From Mya arenaria (taxonomy: Eukaryota; Mollusca; Bivalvia; Myida; Myidae), in NCBI RefSeq assembly GCF_026914265.1, contig NC_069130.1, positions 37,874,988-37,938,987 of the forward strand: a DNA stretch of 64,000 bases, read 5' to 3'. The notes under the pieces were generated by a model, which ran no database searches, was not told the DNA's origin, and saw only the letters and a list, made by a program, of their open reading frames with translations. Position 1 is the stretch's first letter; the number at the start of each line of letters is the position of its first letter. Shown here one piece after another: positions 1-12,117 of this stretch. The position numbers were made by a program, and so were the translations under genes.

Positions 1-345
1 TGACTCAGGTCAAAATCTTGGTCACTATGTCAAATCTTAGGAAATATTTTCCCATGTCAATAGCTTTAATCCAATTGTTATGCAACTGTGTCAAAATACG
101 TGTCTACATGTTGGCTTGAACATTTGTGAATATGCGTAACCTCAGGTCAAAAACTATGTCACGAGGTCAAATCTTAGGAGATATTTCCCCCTTGTCATAA
201 ATTCTTCTTTTTATCCAATTTTCATAAAACTTGTCTACTTGTCATTTTAAACATTTTGGTATATCGGTAAGTCCAGATCAAACGCTAGGTCACTAAGTCA
301 AATCTTAGGAAATATGTGTTCACTGTTCTAGATTTAAATCTAAAT
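1..345. repeat. Degenerate tandem repeat, period about 131-137 bp
   Basis: The motif gtcaaatcttagga recurs at about 29, 166 and 297, each followed by an AT-rich stretch and preceded by 'ggtcaaa...ctatgtca'. A weaker echo ('aggtcactagctcgaatattaggt') lies near 585-607. The array runs off the left edge. No coding frame was found in it. Confidence 0.6.
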
Positions 346-1310
346 TTCAAATAGCATTTTTTTAGAAATATGTGTGTGCACGAAATATGAGAGTGTGTCA
401 TCTGGGGTAAAAAAAACTAGGTCTCGGGGACCTTTCTTTTAGGAATAGCTGTTTTTATAATATGTTTATTCTTCCTCGCATAAATGGGACAGTTTCTGTT
501 GATCTCCTTCAAACTTGATCAGGGTATTTTTATGAACGATAACATTTATTAAGTATAAATACGGGTCTTCTTGGTTTAAAAAATAGGTCACTAGCTCGAA
601 TATTAGGTTTGCAAAATTGCATCTTCAAATGAAAAAAGGGCTTGCTCAAATTCTCGGGTTGTAAAAAGCAGCGCTTGTTGAATTATTTTAATGGCAAGAA
701 CCAGCCAAAGGGTTTGACCTTCTTCATCCAAAAGTGTAATATCGATGAATGCATATTGAAAGAAGCATTTTGATTTAAAACAATACTGTGAATGTTTCAT
801 GGACACTACTACTCTTGGTGTTTCTCATTGCAACATCCTAGTAAAATGCAGCATTTCAAATAAGATTTGCGACAATTGTCGTCTGTATTTGTTACATGCA
901 AATATATGAGCAAATCAGAAAATAATTTCACCAGGTCTAAAGCATGATAACTGTTCAAGTTTGAAACAGTTGGACATACGTTTTTAATATCAATATTTTC
1001 AAAGGGACGTAATACCATTCCTGACATTGATGTGCTTTTATTGATACATGCCCTTGACACATGCTATATTGCGCTTTGGTCATGTTATACATCTTAATGT
1101 TTTTAATAATCTGTAAATGATAAACACCAAAGGAACTCTTACTGTTATTGTTCTTGTAAAATATTAAAAGGACATTAATAAAAAAACATCAATTGACTGT
1201 CTAGATTCACTAAAACATGTGTTTACAGTTAATTCTGTTTTCCTCATAAAAAGTATTGCATAATGAATGACAACTTATGAGTTTTATAAATGAGTAATTA
1301 AAAATGTTTT
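346..1310. other. Intergenic, nothing recognised
   Basis: AT-rich sequence with only short open frames (for example on the minus strand at 603-806 and 809-1060). They have no splice context, family motif or codon bias I can support. Confidence 0.4.
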
Positions 1311-1319
1311 TGTGCTGTT

Positions 1320-1425
1320 GTTTATTGTTTCTGGTTTGTGCCATTGACGTCAACCCAACATCATTGAACGGACATTATGTTTAAACTTTCGACTACCCGA
1401 TTTGTTTCTGCAGTCTTTCCCATAG
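1320..1425 (+). repeat. Diverged copy of dispersed repeat family R1
   Basis: Contains 'tgccattgacgtcaa...catcattgaacg...attatgtttaaactttcgactac...tttgtttctgcag'. This parallels the better copy at 1690-1885 ('gccattaaaccgggtttatgtttaaactattgctac...cttgtttctgtag'). R1 is my label for a family seen at least eight times in the window. Confidence 0.45.
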
Positions 1426-1492
1426 ATAACGTATTGTTATTGGGAATTTAAATGATGTCTGGCGCACTTACAGCTGCACTCTGCAAAATTCC

Positions 1493-1690
1493 ATGATCGT
1501 CAAGTGTAGCTGAATAAATATAAAACATATTGTGTAAAAAGGGTATTGTCTTCTTTTTTATGAATGATCGTCAAGTGCAGCTGAATAAATATAAAACATA
1601 TTGTGTAAAAAAGGTATTGTCTTCTTTTTTATGAATGATCGTCAAGTTTAGCTACATAAATATAAAACATATTGTGTAAAAAAGGTATTA
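1493..1690. repeat. Three-copy tandem repeat, 71 bp period
   Basis: Units begin 'atgatcgtcaagt' at 1493, 1564 and 1635 and share the block 'gaataaatataaaacata' plus a pyrimidine-rich stretch. The copies are nearly identical, so the expansion is recent. Confidence 0.85.
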
Positions 1691-1885
1691 AGGATAAGGA
1701 TAAACATACCTAGTTTTTTGTATAGTATGTATGCACTGTGCTGTTTGTGGAGTTGTTGTGTTGTTCTTCCATGTTTCTTGTTTGTGATTTTTTTTTCTAT
1801 GTGTTTGGCGTTTAGCCAGTGCCATTAAACCGGGTTTATGTTTAAACTATTGCTACAGAGCTTGTTTCTGTAGTTGTTCACATAA
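1690..1885 (+). repeat. Dispersed repeat family R1, good copy
   Basis: Runs from 'aaggataaacatacctag' through 'gcactgtgctgtttgtggag' and 'ccattaaaccgggtttatg' to 'gagcttgtttctgtag'. The same blocks appear inverted at 12118-12300 and 21345-21470, and in part at 14275-14520, 35190-35390, 42885-42950, 45825-46000 and 50540-50605. No coding capacity was seen, so it is probably a non-autonomous element or a fragment of a larger one. Confidence 0.7.
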
Positions 1886-3060
1886 GTATTGTAATTATGC
1901 TTTTTCATGAATTAAAAAGGATACTTTTTTATTCTATGTTAGATAGTATATACCGTTGGTGTTCAGGAGGTGAAATATATTGCGATCTTATATTGCGTTT
2001 ATCAAGGTCTGCCTGTGCCAATTCCCTGCATTATGGTTTGATCCTGCAAGGGCGCCATCACGATTTGAATTGTGTTGAAATGTCTTATATGACATGACTT
2101 AGAAGTGACAAATGGATATTAGAATACTTGAAGAAACATAGTGCTCTATCGGGGCGGTCAAATCTTCAACTGAACGCAATAAAGGGCCTTTAAAAAGAAC
2201 CTGGTCAAGCCTATGTCTGGGGAAGTATAGTACTTTTCTGTTAAATTCTATCGGTAGAAAGAGTTAGGCTTAATGTACATTCTGCAATTATAATATGTAA
2301 ACTGAGTTATCAAAAATGAAATCACCTTTTTAAAATTTGAATTTTTTTTAGTTTGTTTGTATAATAAGGTCCCTGTACTGGCAGCATTTCCGTAGCTCAG
2401 TGGCTTGGACGCTATAGGAAACATGTTGGCCGGCATAAGTATTTTCCAAATATTGTTGGTAAAATGCAAACACTCAGGACGACTAGTAAATCGTATAGAA
2501 AATGAAGCGCAAAAACAGCCCTTCAAATTCAAAGAAGTTTGGAGGAAATTAAAACGTATGAAAAATGAATTATTTGGAGTATATTTATTACTGATTTGTA
2601 ATAATTACGTCCAAAGGCCCAAAATCGTGGCCCATTAATAATACATCAACGAAAACTTAGATTTTTTCCAGTATGAACCAATTTCTACAGTGTATACTCG
2701 TTTCTTGTCTAACTACAACAAATAGTTGTAACAGTATTTATTTCACTCAACGTACATAGCTTTATATTATTTAAAACGGCCGATTTCATTTGAGATCGGG
2801 TGTGTGGACTGTTGATTTTCAATGGATTCACCTTTTCGGAATATGTTCATTGGTCCGGGACACATCTGATGACTTTTACATATAACGTTTTAACGAATAG
2901 ACTCGCGAAATATTTACGTATTCTTGTTGCGACGGAAGTTATATCATGTCAGTTTTTACCCTTTACTCAAAATCTGATAAAATCTCCATTTGTTCTGAAA
3001 CATAAAGTTCCAAATCTTCTTCATAATTTTTAACATAAATGCAACAAATTCGTATATGAT
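1886..3060. other. Intergenic, nothing firm
   Basis: No gene recognised. At 2385-2412 there is a tRNA-like A-box string ('tccgtagctcagtggctt') without a convincing B-box downstream. It is at most a decayed SINE head. Confidence 0.35.
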
Positions 3061-3075
3061 ACATTATATACATGT

Positions 3076-3081
3076 TTTATT
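3076..3081 (-). terminator. Polyadenylation signal AATAAA for the GPCR gene
   Basis: On the minus strand AATAAA lies about 110 nt after the GPCR stop codon and is the first clear signal downstream of it. Confidence 0.55.
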
Positions 3082-3187
3082 TAGATACGAAAAGCTCATT
3101 GATATGTTCTCATTGGCATTGAAATAAAGTATTGTGGAAATAATTAATCCTTTAAGCAACCTGCAAATACAGTTCATTATGCTTTTC

Positions 3188-4156
3188 CTATGTGACTGAA
3201 GAGTTGTTTTTCGACAGGCATGAGCCTGAAAACATGTTCTTTCTGAAAGATGAGGACATACAGATATATAATATAGGGTTAGCAAAATTGTTGATAAAAT
3301 ATATCCTAGAGAAAACAAATATGAGAATATTCGTAACTTCCGAATTGCTCTGAGAATTAATTCTCGTTTGAACGGCTAGAGAGGTGCTAGGAATAACAGC
3401 AGAAACGACAAACACAAAAGAAACAACTCCCATTATTCTACTACTTCGCATTGAACGGAGATAATTTCTGCTAAAAGCGTTGTGTCCGTTTCCCTCGCCT
3501 GGTCCAATTCGTCTCCTATTCCTTAGAAAATTAACAATTTTACCATAACTGACAAATGTTATACCACTGCATGTAATCGCTATGACAACATATATGATAT
3601 AAAAGTACGTTTGGAGTTTTATCATTTCTGGTATAAAATAACAATGACCCATAACATTGTTCCCAGTAAAAATAAAGGCAATTGAAGAAAAGCAAAGAGA
3701 CCCGATAATAAGGCCTATTCCAAAATAGCATGCTTGTTTTGGTGATAACAAATCTACTTTTCCTATAGTTTGTCTTATCCTTGTAAGTGCTATAAATGCA
3801 ATCAGGATATTCGAAGAAAGATACGCCATGTTCGCGGTTGTAAAATGGATTTTGCACATCCAGGAAGGCATTATCATATTCCATACGCCAAGATTTGTCA
3901 TGATGAACGAGGGCGCACATATTGATAGCGAACACAAGTCAGAGACCGCTAGATAGAATACCATCCAGTCTGTGACAGATTTTTTCTTAAGGTTGTAGTG
4001 GACCTTTACAATCAAACAGTTTCCAGGTATGCCAAGAAGAAATGCAACAGCAAGAAACGTCGTCAAGAAATGTCGACACCAGGCGGGAACGTTGTCTATA
4101 AGTCTCACTTCGTTCGCATCGGAAACAGTCCCGGCGATTTCGGTCGTGTTGTTCAT
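3188..4156 (-). CDS. Class A (rhodopsin-like) orphan G protein-coupled receptor
   Basis: Single-exon frame of 322 residues with seven hydrophobic segments, consistent with a plasma-membrane receptor. The N-terminus carries an NNTT glycosylation site. TM1 (about 30-52) has the GN pair (G45, N46). TM2 has LAVSD with the sodium-site Asp at 73. The conserved disulphide pair is present: Cys101 at the start of TM3 and Cys172 in extracellular loop 2. TM7 ends in NPILY (293-297). The TM3 end reads T125-R126-I127 where most class A receptors have D/E-R-Y, and TM6 keeps a proline (VSAVIP, about 251-256) but lacks the usual CWxP. The third intracellular loop is basic and short. The C-tail is short and serine-rich. 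A good 3' splice acceptor ('actttcag') ends about 30 bases before the ATG, so the coding exon is probably spliced to a 5' non-coding exon. The ligand cannot be told. Intronless receptor families of this kind are commonly expanded in molluscs (family knowledge). Confidence 0.9.
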   Translation of the reverse strand: MNNTTEIAGTVSDANEVRLIDNVPAWCRHFLTTFLAVAFLLGIPGNCLIVKVHYNLKKKSVTDWMVFYLAVSDLCSLSICAPSFIMTNLGVWNMIMPSWMCKIHFTTANMAYLSSNILIAFIALTRIRQTIGKVDLLSPKQACYFGIGLIIGSLCFSSIAFIFTGNNVMGHCYFIPEMIKLQTYFYIIYVVIAITCSGITFVSYGKIVNFLRNRRRIGPGEGNGHNAFSRNYLRSMRSSRIMGVVSFVFVVSAVIPSTSLAVQTRINSQSNSEVTNILIFVFSRIYFINNFANPILYICMSSSFRKNMFSGSCLSKNNSSVT

Positions 4157-4341
4157 GTTTGCTTAGCTTTTATGAAGCCTGAAAGTTAACATGGTGATAT
4201 AAATCAGCATTGTGAAATGTTATACCTGCACCTTAACATATACATGTATGTATACGCCATAGATACACTGACATTCATTAAATATAAAACAAGACTTCAT
4301 AGATTTCTACGTAACCGCTTTGGATTAACAGCTTAATAGTA

Positions 4342-5141
4342 CAGTAAACTGCGGTCGTTCGAACAAGCGGTCGTTCGAGAACCGACGGTCCCTCGATGTC
4401 GGAGCTTGGTCTCGAACATTTTTCCACCTATTTTCATATAAGATATACCTACGCTGCATCGAAACCTAAATATGTCGATGAGTCGAGCAATATAGTCGGT
4501 CCCAAGTACACAAATCATGCACAAAACCTTATGGCTTCCTCGAGGTCATAATTTCACACTTTTTCCCGAACGCATGTTAAAAAAAAACAATTGCTAGGTG
4601 TTAACATTTTCGCAAGTTGTAAAAATTGCAATCACAGGCAATTTGATAAGGTGTGAAAAACCGTTTATCACTGTTTACGCATGACCGATAGTAGTTGATA
4701 AGAGCGTTTGAGAAGATAATTATGAGAAGTTAATGACGAGAAGTCAATTGTGAGAAATGTAAATGAGTAACAAAAATATTTATAAACACAACCATATCGA
4801 TCTTCCATCGGAATCTCTGCAAAGAATTCCTTCTTGTCTCTTTGCTTTACAATATGGCAATTTTGTAAAAATAAACATTTCTATTTATTCATTTATTGAT
4901 ATTTCTTTTACGTTTTACATTAAGTATACGACAGCCTTTCAACTTATGAGCGATTTCCACAACGCAACACATAATTGGTGTCTTAGTAAACAGTCGGTTT
5001 GACGACTTCATACTTAAAATACACTGAAAGATATATGATAACAGACTGGAAAATTGAAATTCGGGTCGCTCGAAACATCGGTTCCCTCGCTCGAGGTTTT
5101 GGTTCGGTCCCCGGCGTCCTCGAGCGATCGCAGTTTTACTG
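4342..5141. mobile_element. TA-flanked inverted-repeat DNA element (pogo/Tigger-like MITE)
   Basis: The left end CAGTAAACTGCGGTCG and the right end CGATCGCAGTTTTACTG are inverted copies with one indel, followed inward by TCGA/CTCGAG-rich subterminal repeats. TA dinucleotides sit at 4340-4341 and 5142-5143, matching the TA duplication of Tc1/mariner/pogo elements. The 800 bp body has no transposase frame that I recognise (an open frame at 4763-5002 is anonymous), so it is non-autonomous. Placement in the pogo group is inferred from the terminus style only. Confidence 0.8.
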
Positions 5142-5144
5142 TAA

Positions 5145-5885
5145 ATTATTCACAAGCTGAATCTTAGTTTTACATTAGTAATTTTATTTCAACACCACCA
5201 ATATTTCGTAATGTTTGAAATCATTTCGAAACAATAGGTAGCAGTATTTTTGAAAACTGTATTGATTGACGTTTTTACGTGTAGTTCTTATTGGGTGAAC
5301 CGCCTTTACAATGGCCTTCACATTAAAGTTGTAACGAACTCATCATATTTCTTTAACAGTGCTGTAAGAAGAACGCGATTATTTGCAATAATGCTCGGCT
5401 TATATACGATGACTCAATATTGCAAAACCCGTTTTGTTGTGAACCTGACCTTCAGTACTATGTATGCATCTCGATAAGTTTAGACTTGCTCAAATCATTA
5501 AACAATGAAAATTGTATTATTAACATCTTAAATTCATATTTAGCTTTTTAAGTAGACTAAGCAGTTTTAAACTAATGTTCAACATCACTTCACGACGAGC
5601 AACGCCTTTTATTCTCATGACCACTTAATTCAGGTTAATAAACAAAGAAGCAAGTAATATGTCAAAAGCTAGACATGTTAAAATGAGAAAAAATGTCTAC
5701 ATGTAGACATATAGCTTAAGTTCCTTACGCGTAAATATTTTAGCGATAGGGATGAAAACATGTTTGAAAAGCGATTCCTTATCAAAAATGAGTTCAATCA
5801 TTGTATACGATATCATATTTATTTGGAGATCTTTGTGAAAATAAAACGTTCGCGTAGCTGCGCTGTGTTTGAACATTTACTTTAC
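5145..5885. other. Intergenic, nothing recognised
   Basis: No gene or known repeat seen. A short perfect palindrome (tgtctacatgtagaca) lies near 5693-5708. Confidence 0.35.
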
Positions 5886-5889
5886 ATAA

Positions 5890-6051
5890 CGACCTTCAAA
5901 TAAACAATATCCTATACTTAGAGTAGCTCCTATTTTTTGTCCATCTTAGCCATTCTATAAATCCCATGTACGACCTTCAAATAAACAATATTCTATACTT
6001 ACAGTAGCTCCTGATATTTTGTCCATCTTAGCCATTCTATAAATCCCATGT
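5890..6051. repeat. Two-copy tandem duplication, 81 bp
   Basis: 'cgaccttcaaataaacaata' starts at 5890 and again at 5971, and the two 81 bp units differ at only a few bases. Confidence 0.85.
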
Positions 6052-6359
6052 ACATTGTTGTCCTTGCAATTACGCCATTTATTTGTACGATATAATTATC
6101 TTTATTTTTATAAAAGTTATGCTTTAAAACGGATTATTATTCAAAACAAAATGCAAAACCCCCCAAACTATTTTCGTTTTTTAAACTCTTATTTGTTTTA
6201 AAACTTTAGTACAACCAATACAAAAATGTGACGACAAAATTTTGTTTGATTTCGCGTGAGATAAAAAAAGCACACACTTGTTTGTCTAAGCATTCAAACC
6301 CAGTGATATTTTGTTTTGATGATATCGAATTGTTTAAAAATACTGGTATCGCAAAAGTC

Positions 6360-7590
6360 TATAGTGTCTTATCAAATAAGCTGTAATAGACAACTGCCCT
6401 TCGTACAAAAAGCTCATTCCTGATGAGTTTTGTGAGACATGACGGACAAATGCCCCTTCATATAAAGATCTATTTTCTTTCAATTTTAATTGAAAGCAAC
6501 GTAATCAAACAAAACTAGATGGAGAATTCCCCAAAGTACAAAGAGCTAGTTCCTGTTGATTTCTATATTAGCTAACATTATCGAACAAGCCGTAACAGGC
6601 ATTCCCCTTCGTACAAAGATCTTATTAATGTTGATTTCTATAGAGGGTAACATAATAAAATAAACCTTAAAAACGGAAAATCCCATCCGTACAAATATCT
6701 AATGTATATCGATATCTATAAAGCGTAACGTTATCAACAAGCCGTAACGGACAACTACTCCTTCGTACAAATATCTAATGTATATCGATATCTATAAAGC
6801 GTAACGTTACCAAACAAGCCGTAACGGACAACTACCCCTTCGTACAAATATCTAATGTATGTCGATATCTATAAAGCGTAACGTTATCAACAAGCTGTAA
6901 CGGACAATTACCCCTTTGTACAAATCTCTTATGTATGTCGATATATATAAAGGGTAACATTATCAAACAAGCCGTAACGGACAACTACCCCTTCGTACAA
7001 ATATCTAATGTATGTCGATATCTATAAAGGGTAACATTATCAAACAAGCCGTAACGGACAACTACTCCTTCGTACAAATATCTAATGTATGTCAATATCT
7101 ATAAAGATTAACATTATCAAACAAGCCGTAACGGACAACTACTCCTTCGTACAAATATCTAATGTATGTCGATATCCTTAAAATGTAACGTTATCAACAA
7201 GCCGTAACGGACAACTTCCCCTTCCTACAAATATCTAATGTATGTCAATATCTATAAAGGGTAACATTATCAAACAAGCCGTAACGGACAACTTCCCCTT
7301 CGTACAAATATCTAATGTATGTCGATATCCTTAAAATGTAACGTTATCAACAAGCCATAACTGACAACTTCCCCTTCGTACAAATATCTAATGTTTGTCG
7401 ATATCCATAAAAGGTAACGTTATCAACAAGCCGTAACGGACAACTTCCCCTTTGTACAAATATATAATGTATGTCGATATTCATAAATATCTAATGTATG
7501 TCGATATTTATAAATATCTAATGTTTGTCGATATCTATAAATGGTAACATTATCAAACAAGCCGTAACGCACAACTACCATCGTCACGAC
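6360..7590. repeat. Minisatellite, period about 77 bp
   Basis: At least a dozen units with the core 'aagccgtaacggacaac' and 'ttcgtacaaatatctaatgt', well ordered from about 6640 to 7580 and degenerate from 6360 ('gacaactgcccttcgtacaaa'). Unit length varies between 76 and 78 bp, with one block near 7480-7530 amplifying only the 'aaatatctaatgt' part. Some units end 'ttatcaac' and others 'ttatcaaac', so variants are interleaved. Confidence 0.9.
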
Positions 7591-8484
7591 TCATTAAATT
7601 AAATAAACAACCAACATATGATATATTTCCCGGACCAACTTTTGATCTGTTAAATACTATATCTTTTTAAATAAAATTTCGTTTAAAAATTAAATTTCAA
7701 TCTCCATACTTACCTCAATTTTGATGATATAATTTGATTATGTTACAGGCAAACAATCCGCTTACAGTCCTTGCTGAACTGGAAATGCTTAAAATCTCAC
7801 AGGAATCATACGCACGTTCAACCTAATATATACTACATACTCTGTATCGGTCCATTTAATCCAGTTAAAGGTACACACTCGAACTCTTGTAAAAATTCAA
7901 GGTGGGCAGTGTTTTATATCCTTATGATTGTCTAAAAGTTGCCGCAAATTACAGATCATTTATCATGAACCTGATATAAACATTTCGATCAGTCTGTACT
8001 CGAAACAATAATAGGGCTTACCAAAACAAAGTCTTATGGGGGATTCGCTATTTAATTACACGTACATGGCCGTTTCAAGCTATCTTGGGAGATATTCAAT
8101 AGGTATGTTATATGTTTTTTTTAAATATTTAGAGGAGTATAAGTGTGTAGCATAGGCGAAATATGTTCTTCGAAATGTAAATTAAAGAAGCAGCTATAAC
8201 CTATTTGCTTTCTCCCTTCGATATACATGAAAACAATATTTGATGGCAGAGTTAACCGTATAAAGTGTATATGCGTAGTACATTCTAGTCTGCAAATTCG
8301 ATTTTAGCATATCCGTTAAATGATGATTTTCTAAATACTTGAGTATATGAAATGTTCTGTGTTCAGAATGGTGTTAAGGTGTAAATGATTTTTCAGCATT
8401 TCGACTGAAACAAAATTGTAAGGTCAATATTGTATTTAAAAAGATTTATGGTATACCGGTCGCAGGTATGTTTATTTCAGTGTG

Positions 8485-9085
8485 AGTCTTTGTTCATTGC
8501 AGCATGATGTCCTTATTTTTCTTTCAACTCTTTGTTCCTGGTAGTATGATGTGCTTCTTTTTGTTCAACTATTTGTTTATGGAAGTATGCGGTGCTTCTT
8601 TTCAGTTCAACTGTTTGTTCATTGCAATATGGTGTGCTTCTTACTTTTTAACTCTTTTTCCATTGCAGTATGATGTGGTTGCTATGTTCAACTATTTTTT
8701 GATTGCAGTGTGATGTGCTTCTTTTCAGTTAAACTCTTTGTTCATTGCAGTATGATGAGCTTCTTTTCAGTTCAACTTTTTGTTCATGGTAGTATGCGGT
8801 GCTTCTTTTCAGTTCAGCTCTTTGTTAATTGCAGTATGATGTGCTTCTTTTAAGCTCAATTCTTTGTTAATTGCAATATGTGGTGCTTCTTTTAAGTTCA
8901 ACTATTTGTTCATGGTAGTATGCGGTGCTTCTTTTAAGTTCAATTCTTTGTTAATTGCAGTATGATGTGCTTCTTTTAAGTTCAAGTGGTTGTTCAAGAT
9001 AGTATGCATTGCTTCTTTTTTGTTCAACTCTTATTTCATGATAGTAAGTTTTGCTTATTTTTGTTCAACTCATTGTTCGTGGCCA
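8485..9085. repeat. Minisatellite, period about 42 bp
   Basis: Roughly 13 units of 'tatgatgtgcttcttttcag' plus 'ttcaactctttgttcattgcag'. Two variants (atgatgtg and atgcggtg) alternate. Open frames through it are by-products of the repeat. Confidence 0.88.
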
Positions 9086-9587
9086 TGATGGGTCGTGCGT
9101 TGCGAATTTAGCAATGATGTTTTTTTAATCGGGCTCTATAAGCCAAGTATTTGAAATATTAACCTTTTTAATTGTATGAATAAAACAGTCCTCTTGCATA
9201 TACAATGTTATTAAGTTTGCCTTTAAAGCTGTTTTGCGATGGTTATAACAAGAAATCAAATAATTAACTTACTAAGAAATCTGCGTTATTTTCAAAGATA
9301 AAAAATAAAACTAATTTACTGAAAGTTTCACACCTCTTTGACAGATGAGACTGTCATTTAACCATTTTGAATATACATTCTAATTAAAAGACAGTCCCTT
9401 AGATGATTTAACGATGCTAATAGAGAAAGGATACTGTTAATACTACTAACCACAACATACTCAATAACAATCAGAAATCAGCGTGAAATTTTAAGAACTA
9501 GGAGTAGGCTTATTTACTAAAAGTTTCACCTCATTAGCAGATGTGAATGACTTAAAACCTTCTGAATACACTATATGAAGTAAAAAG

Positions 9588-9640
9588 TTAAAGCTGCACT
9601 CTCACGGATTTATTGATTTTATTATATTTTTATTTATTGC
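9588..9640. mobile_element. Solo end of the AAAGCTGCACTCTCAC MITE family
   Basis: 'ttaaagctgcactctcacgg' matches the terminus of the complete element at 38888-39238. The matching second terminus was not found nearby, so this is a truncated copy. Confidence 0.55.
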
Positions 9641-9849
9641 TGAACATAACCAAGTTATTTGAATGTCCTCACAATTGTTATTCAATTCTAATTGTAAACC
9701 AGACTGTGTAAAACTTGGAACACCTACTAATCGAAAGGATGGCCTGGGAGATATCATCTATCGTTCCACGTTACGTCAGTCCTATAATTTATATCAATTA
9801 AGTATCTTTGGCAGATGTTTCATAAACGATGTTGTTGTGCACCAACGCA

Positions 9850-9970
9850 CGCACATACACATACGCGCACGCACGCACAGACGCATGCACAAACGAACGA
9901 AGTATAACTCTAAGTGTGATTGTTTTTAAAAATGTTGTATAAACACACACTCACGCACACACGCACGCAA

Positions 9971-10001
<31 letters not shown>

Positions 10002-10122
10002 CACGCACAAACACGCGCGTGCGAGCTTTACCCACACACAAACACACGCACACACACAGACACACACGCGCACGCGCGCTTTACACACACACAAATACAC
10101 ACACAAGCACACCCGCGCGCGC

Positions 10123-10156
<34 letters not shown>

Positions 10157-10229
10157 TACACACACAGGCGCGCGCGCGCTTCACACACACACACACACGC
10201 GCGTGCGCTTTACATACACACAAAGACAT

Positions 10230-10275
<46 letters not shown>

Positions 10276-10345
10276 GCGCTCTTTACACACACACATGCAC
10301 ACACACACACGCGCGCGCGCGCACGCGCTCGCAAGACACGAGCGA
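9850..10345. repeat. (CA)n microsatellite interspersed with (CG)n blocks
   Basis: About 500 bp of alternating purine-pyrimidine sequence: CA runs broken by CGCGCG blocks followed by 'ctttacacaca', giving a higher-order unit repeated at least six times. The Arg/His/Thr-rich and Cys/Val-rich open frames across it are artefacts of composition. Confidence 0.95.
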
Positions 10346-12115
10346 TTCTTCCTGCCACGTTGTGTCCCTGGCAAATCAGATTTACGAAATAGGGCGATGT
10401 TTTTAAGTGTTGTTATGATAGTTTGACACCCAGTCTATGAATTATTGCTCAACATATAATTTCCAGTTTATATCTTTGCGGTTAGTTGACTTTTTGATAT
10501 ACTTCATTATACCGAAAAAACATACTGTGTCAAAGCTGTATATTACCCATGTTGTAAGTACACGCCTGTTGTTATAATGAATTTGTTTTTATTTCAACAT
10601 ACCGCAAATATCATTTAATCAAGTAATATGTAAATATGTATTGCTTATCATAACACTGATATTGTTTCTTGCAAAGAAGCTCTATTGGAAAAGACAGCTT
10701 CGACAGTTAATTATTCTCTCAGTACAACATGTGCTTCAGTTACATTTATAAAGTATGTGTACAAAGCGCATAATGTGCATTTAATACACATACACACATA
10801 GTTATAATTAAATCAGACTGAAGGATCTATTCTTGTTTTGCATAACATAATTATTTTGAGGCTTATCACATAATCGAATAATCAACCCATCATACAGTAT
10901 AGATAAAAATATAATTTTCTTAGTTTGAATGAAATGAATAAGAAGAAAATTAATTTCCCTTTATTGAAAGTAATGTCCGATCGGTGGCGTTCATAGTTTC
11001 AAGTTGCACGAGGAGTTTTGGCGCTGAAAGTCATTCAGCTTTGGACATTTGTCTGAGTAACAGCGTTTTGTCTTAGTTGAATTTCATAATAATACTGATA
11101 GTATTACGAGGATTATCACTGATGGATATGATATGTGTGTAAAAATGTTTACCATTTTCTTACATATGTTGTTAGCTAATGATATGATCGAGTGACTTGA
11201 TAAAATATGTTATATTCAATTGTATAAGTAATGTTGTATGTTATGGTGTACATCAGTCAATGTCCAAGTGCTCTACTGCATTTCAATATTTGAAATAACT
11301 GAATTTTTGAAATGATATTGTCTTGTTTGTTATTTCTAAGTAGTCGTTGAGGACATGGAGTGGATAATGGGAAAGAATGTTTTCTAGATAAACTAAACAA
11401 TGTATTAATAATGTCCGAATGCCAAACATCGAGCGATGCGGCTCATATGTGTTTTGTTTAACAAATTTGTATATGGCGTTTATACATAATATGGAATATG
11501 TTGATAAAAACCGTTGGTGAAGATTTCAAAGAAAATATATATAGCAAAAATGTAATTGAGTATAATTCGTTGTGCTTTTAACAATTACTCGAGCTCATTT
11601 TTATCCAGATCCAATATTATCTGATGTATTGACAAAAAAAATTATCAATTCATTCCATGAAAAAAATACTTTTTCAACCGGTTAAATGTACAAGGTTTCT
11701 AAATATGCTAGCGTTTATCTGGAAAACATTTTCACAAATGTTTTTCATCAATACATTCATTTCGAATGATCTAGCTTTTTATGCAGTAAAATTAGTTTAG
11801 GCTGAGATTCAGATTTGACTGATAGTGGGTTTTATTATCTTGCACATCATTCGCTAAAACAGTTATTATAAAATAGTTCTCTTACGTTTAAAAAATGCAT
11901 TGCTAAGCCTGAGTCTCAAATTCAGTCTAAAAACGATAGTGAATATGGGCATTGATAATTACATTTTAACAGTTTTAATTGTTTCAAACATGTTTATCTA
12001 ACTATATTTACCTAATGTAAACACATCGGCAATATATCGATTACATGAACAGCAAAAAATAACAACGAAGTCATCTAACAATTTGTACTTTCAGGCTCAT
12101 TACTTATGTGAAAAA
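10346..12115. other. Intergenic, nothing firm
   Basis: AT-rich, no gene recognised. Two short similar blocks at about 11800-11825 and 11908-11935 ('ggctgagattcagatttgact', 'gcctgagtctcaaattcagt') resemble blocks at 20318-20352 and 20510-20545, suggesting a further diverged repeat. Confidence 0.35.
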
Positions 12116-12117
12116 CT

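Noticed and set aside
3540..3935. 131-codon minus-strand frame inside the GPCR
   Set aside because: Out-of-frame shadow of the receptor coding sequence.
6640..7585. Regular repeats that could suggest a CRISPR array
   Set aside because: The 77 bp units are contiguous without unique spacers, there are no cas genes and the genome is eukaryotic; it is a minisatellite.
9920..10426. 168-codon Thr/His/Arg-rich frame and its minus-strand Cys/Val-rich mirror
   Set aside because: Entirely produced by CA/CG microsatellite composition.
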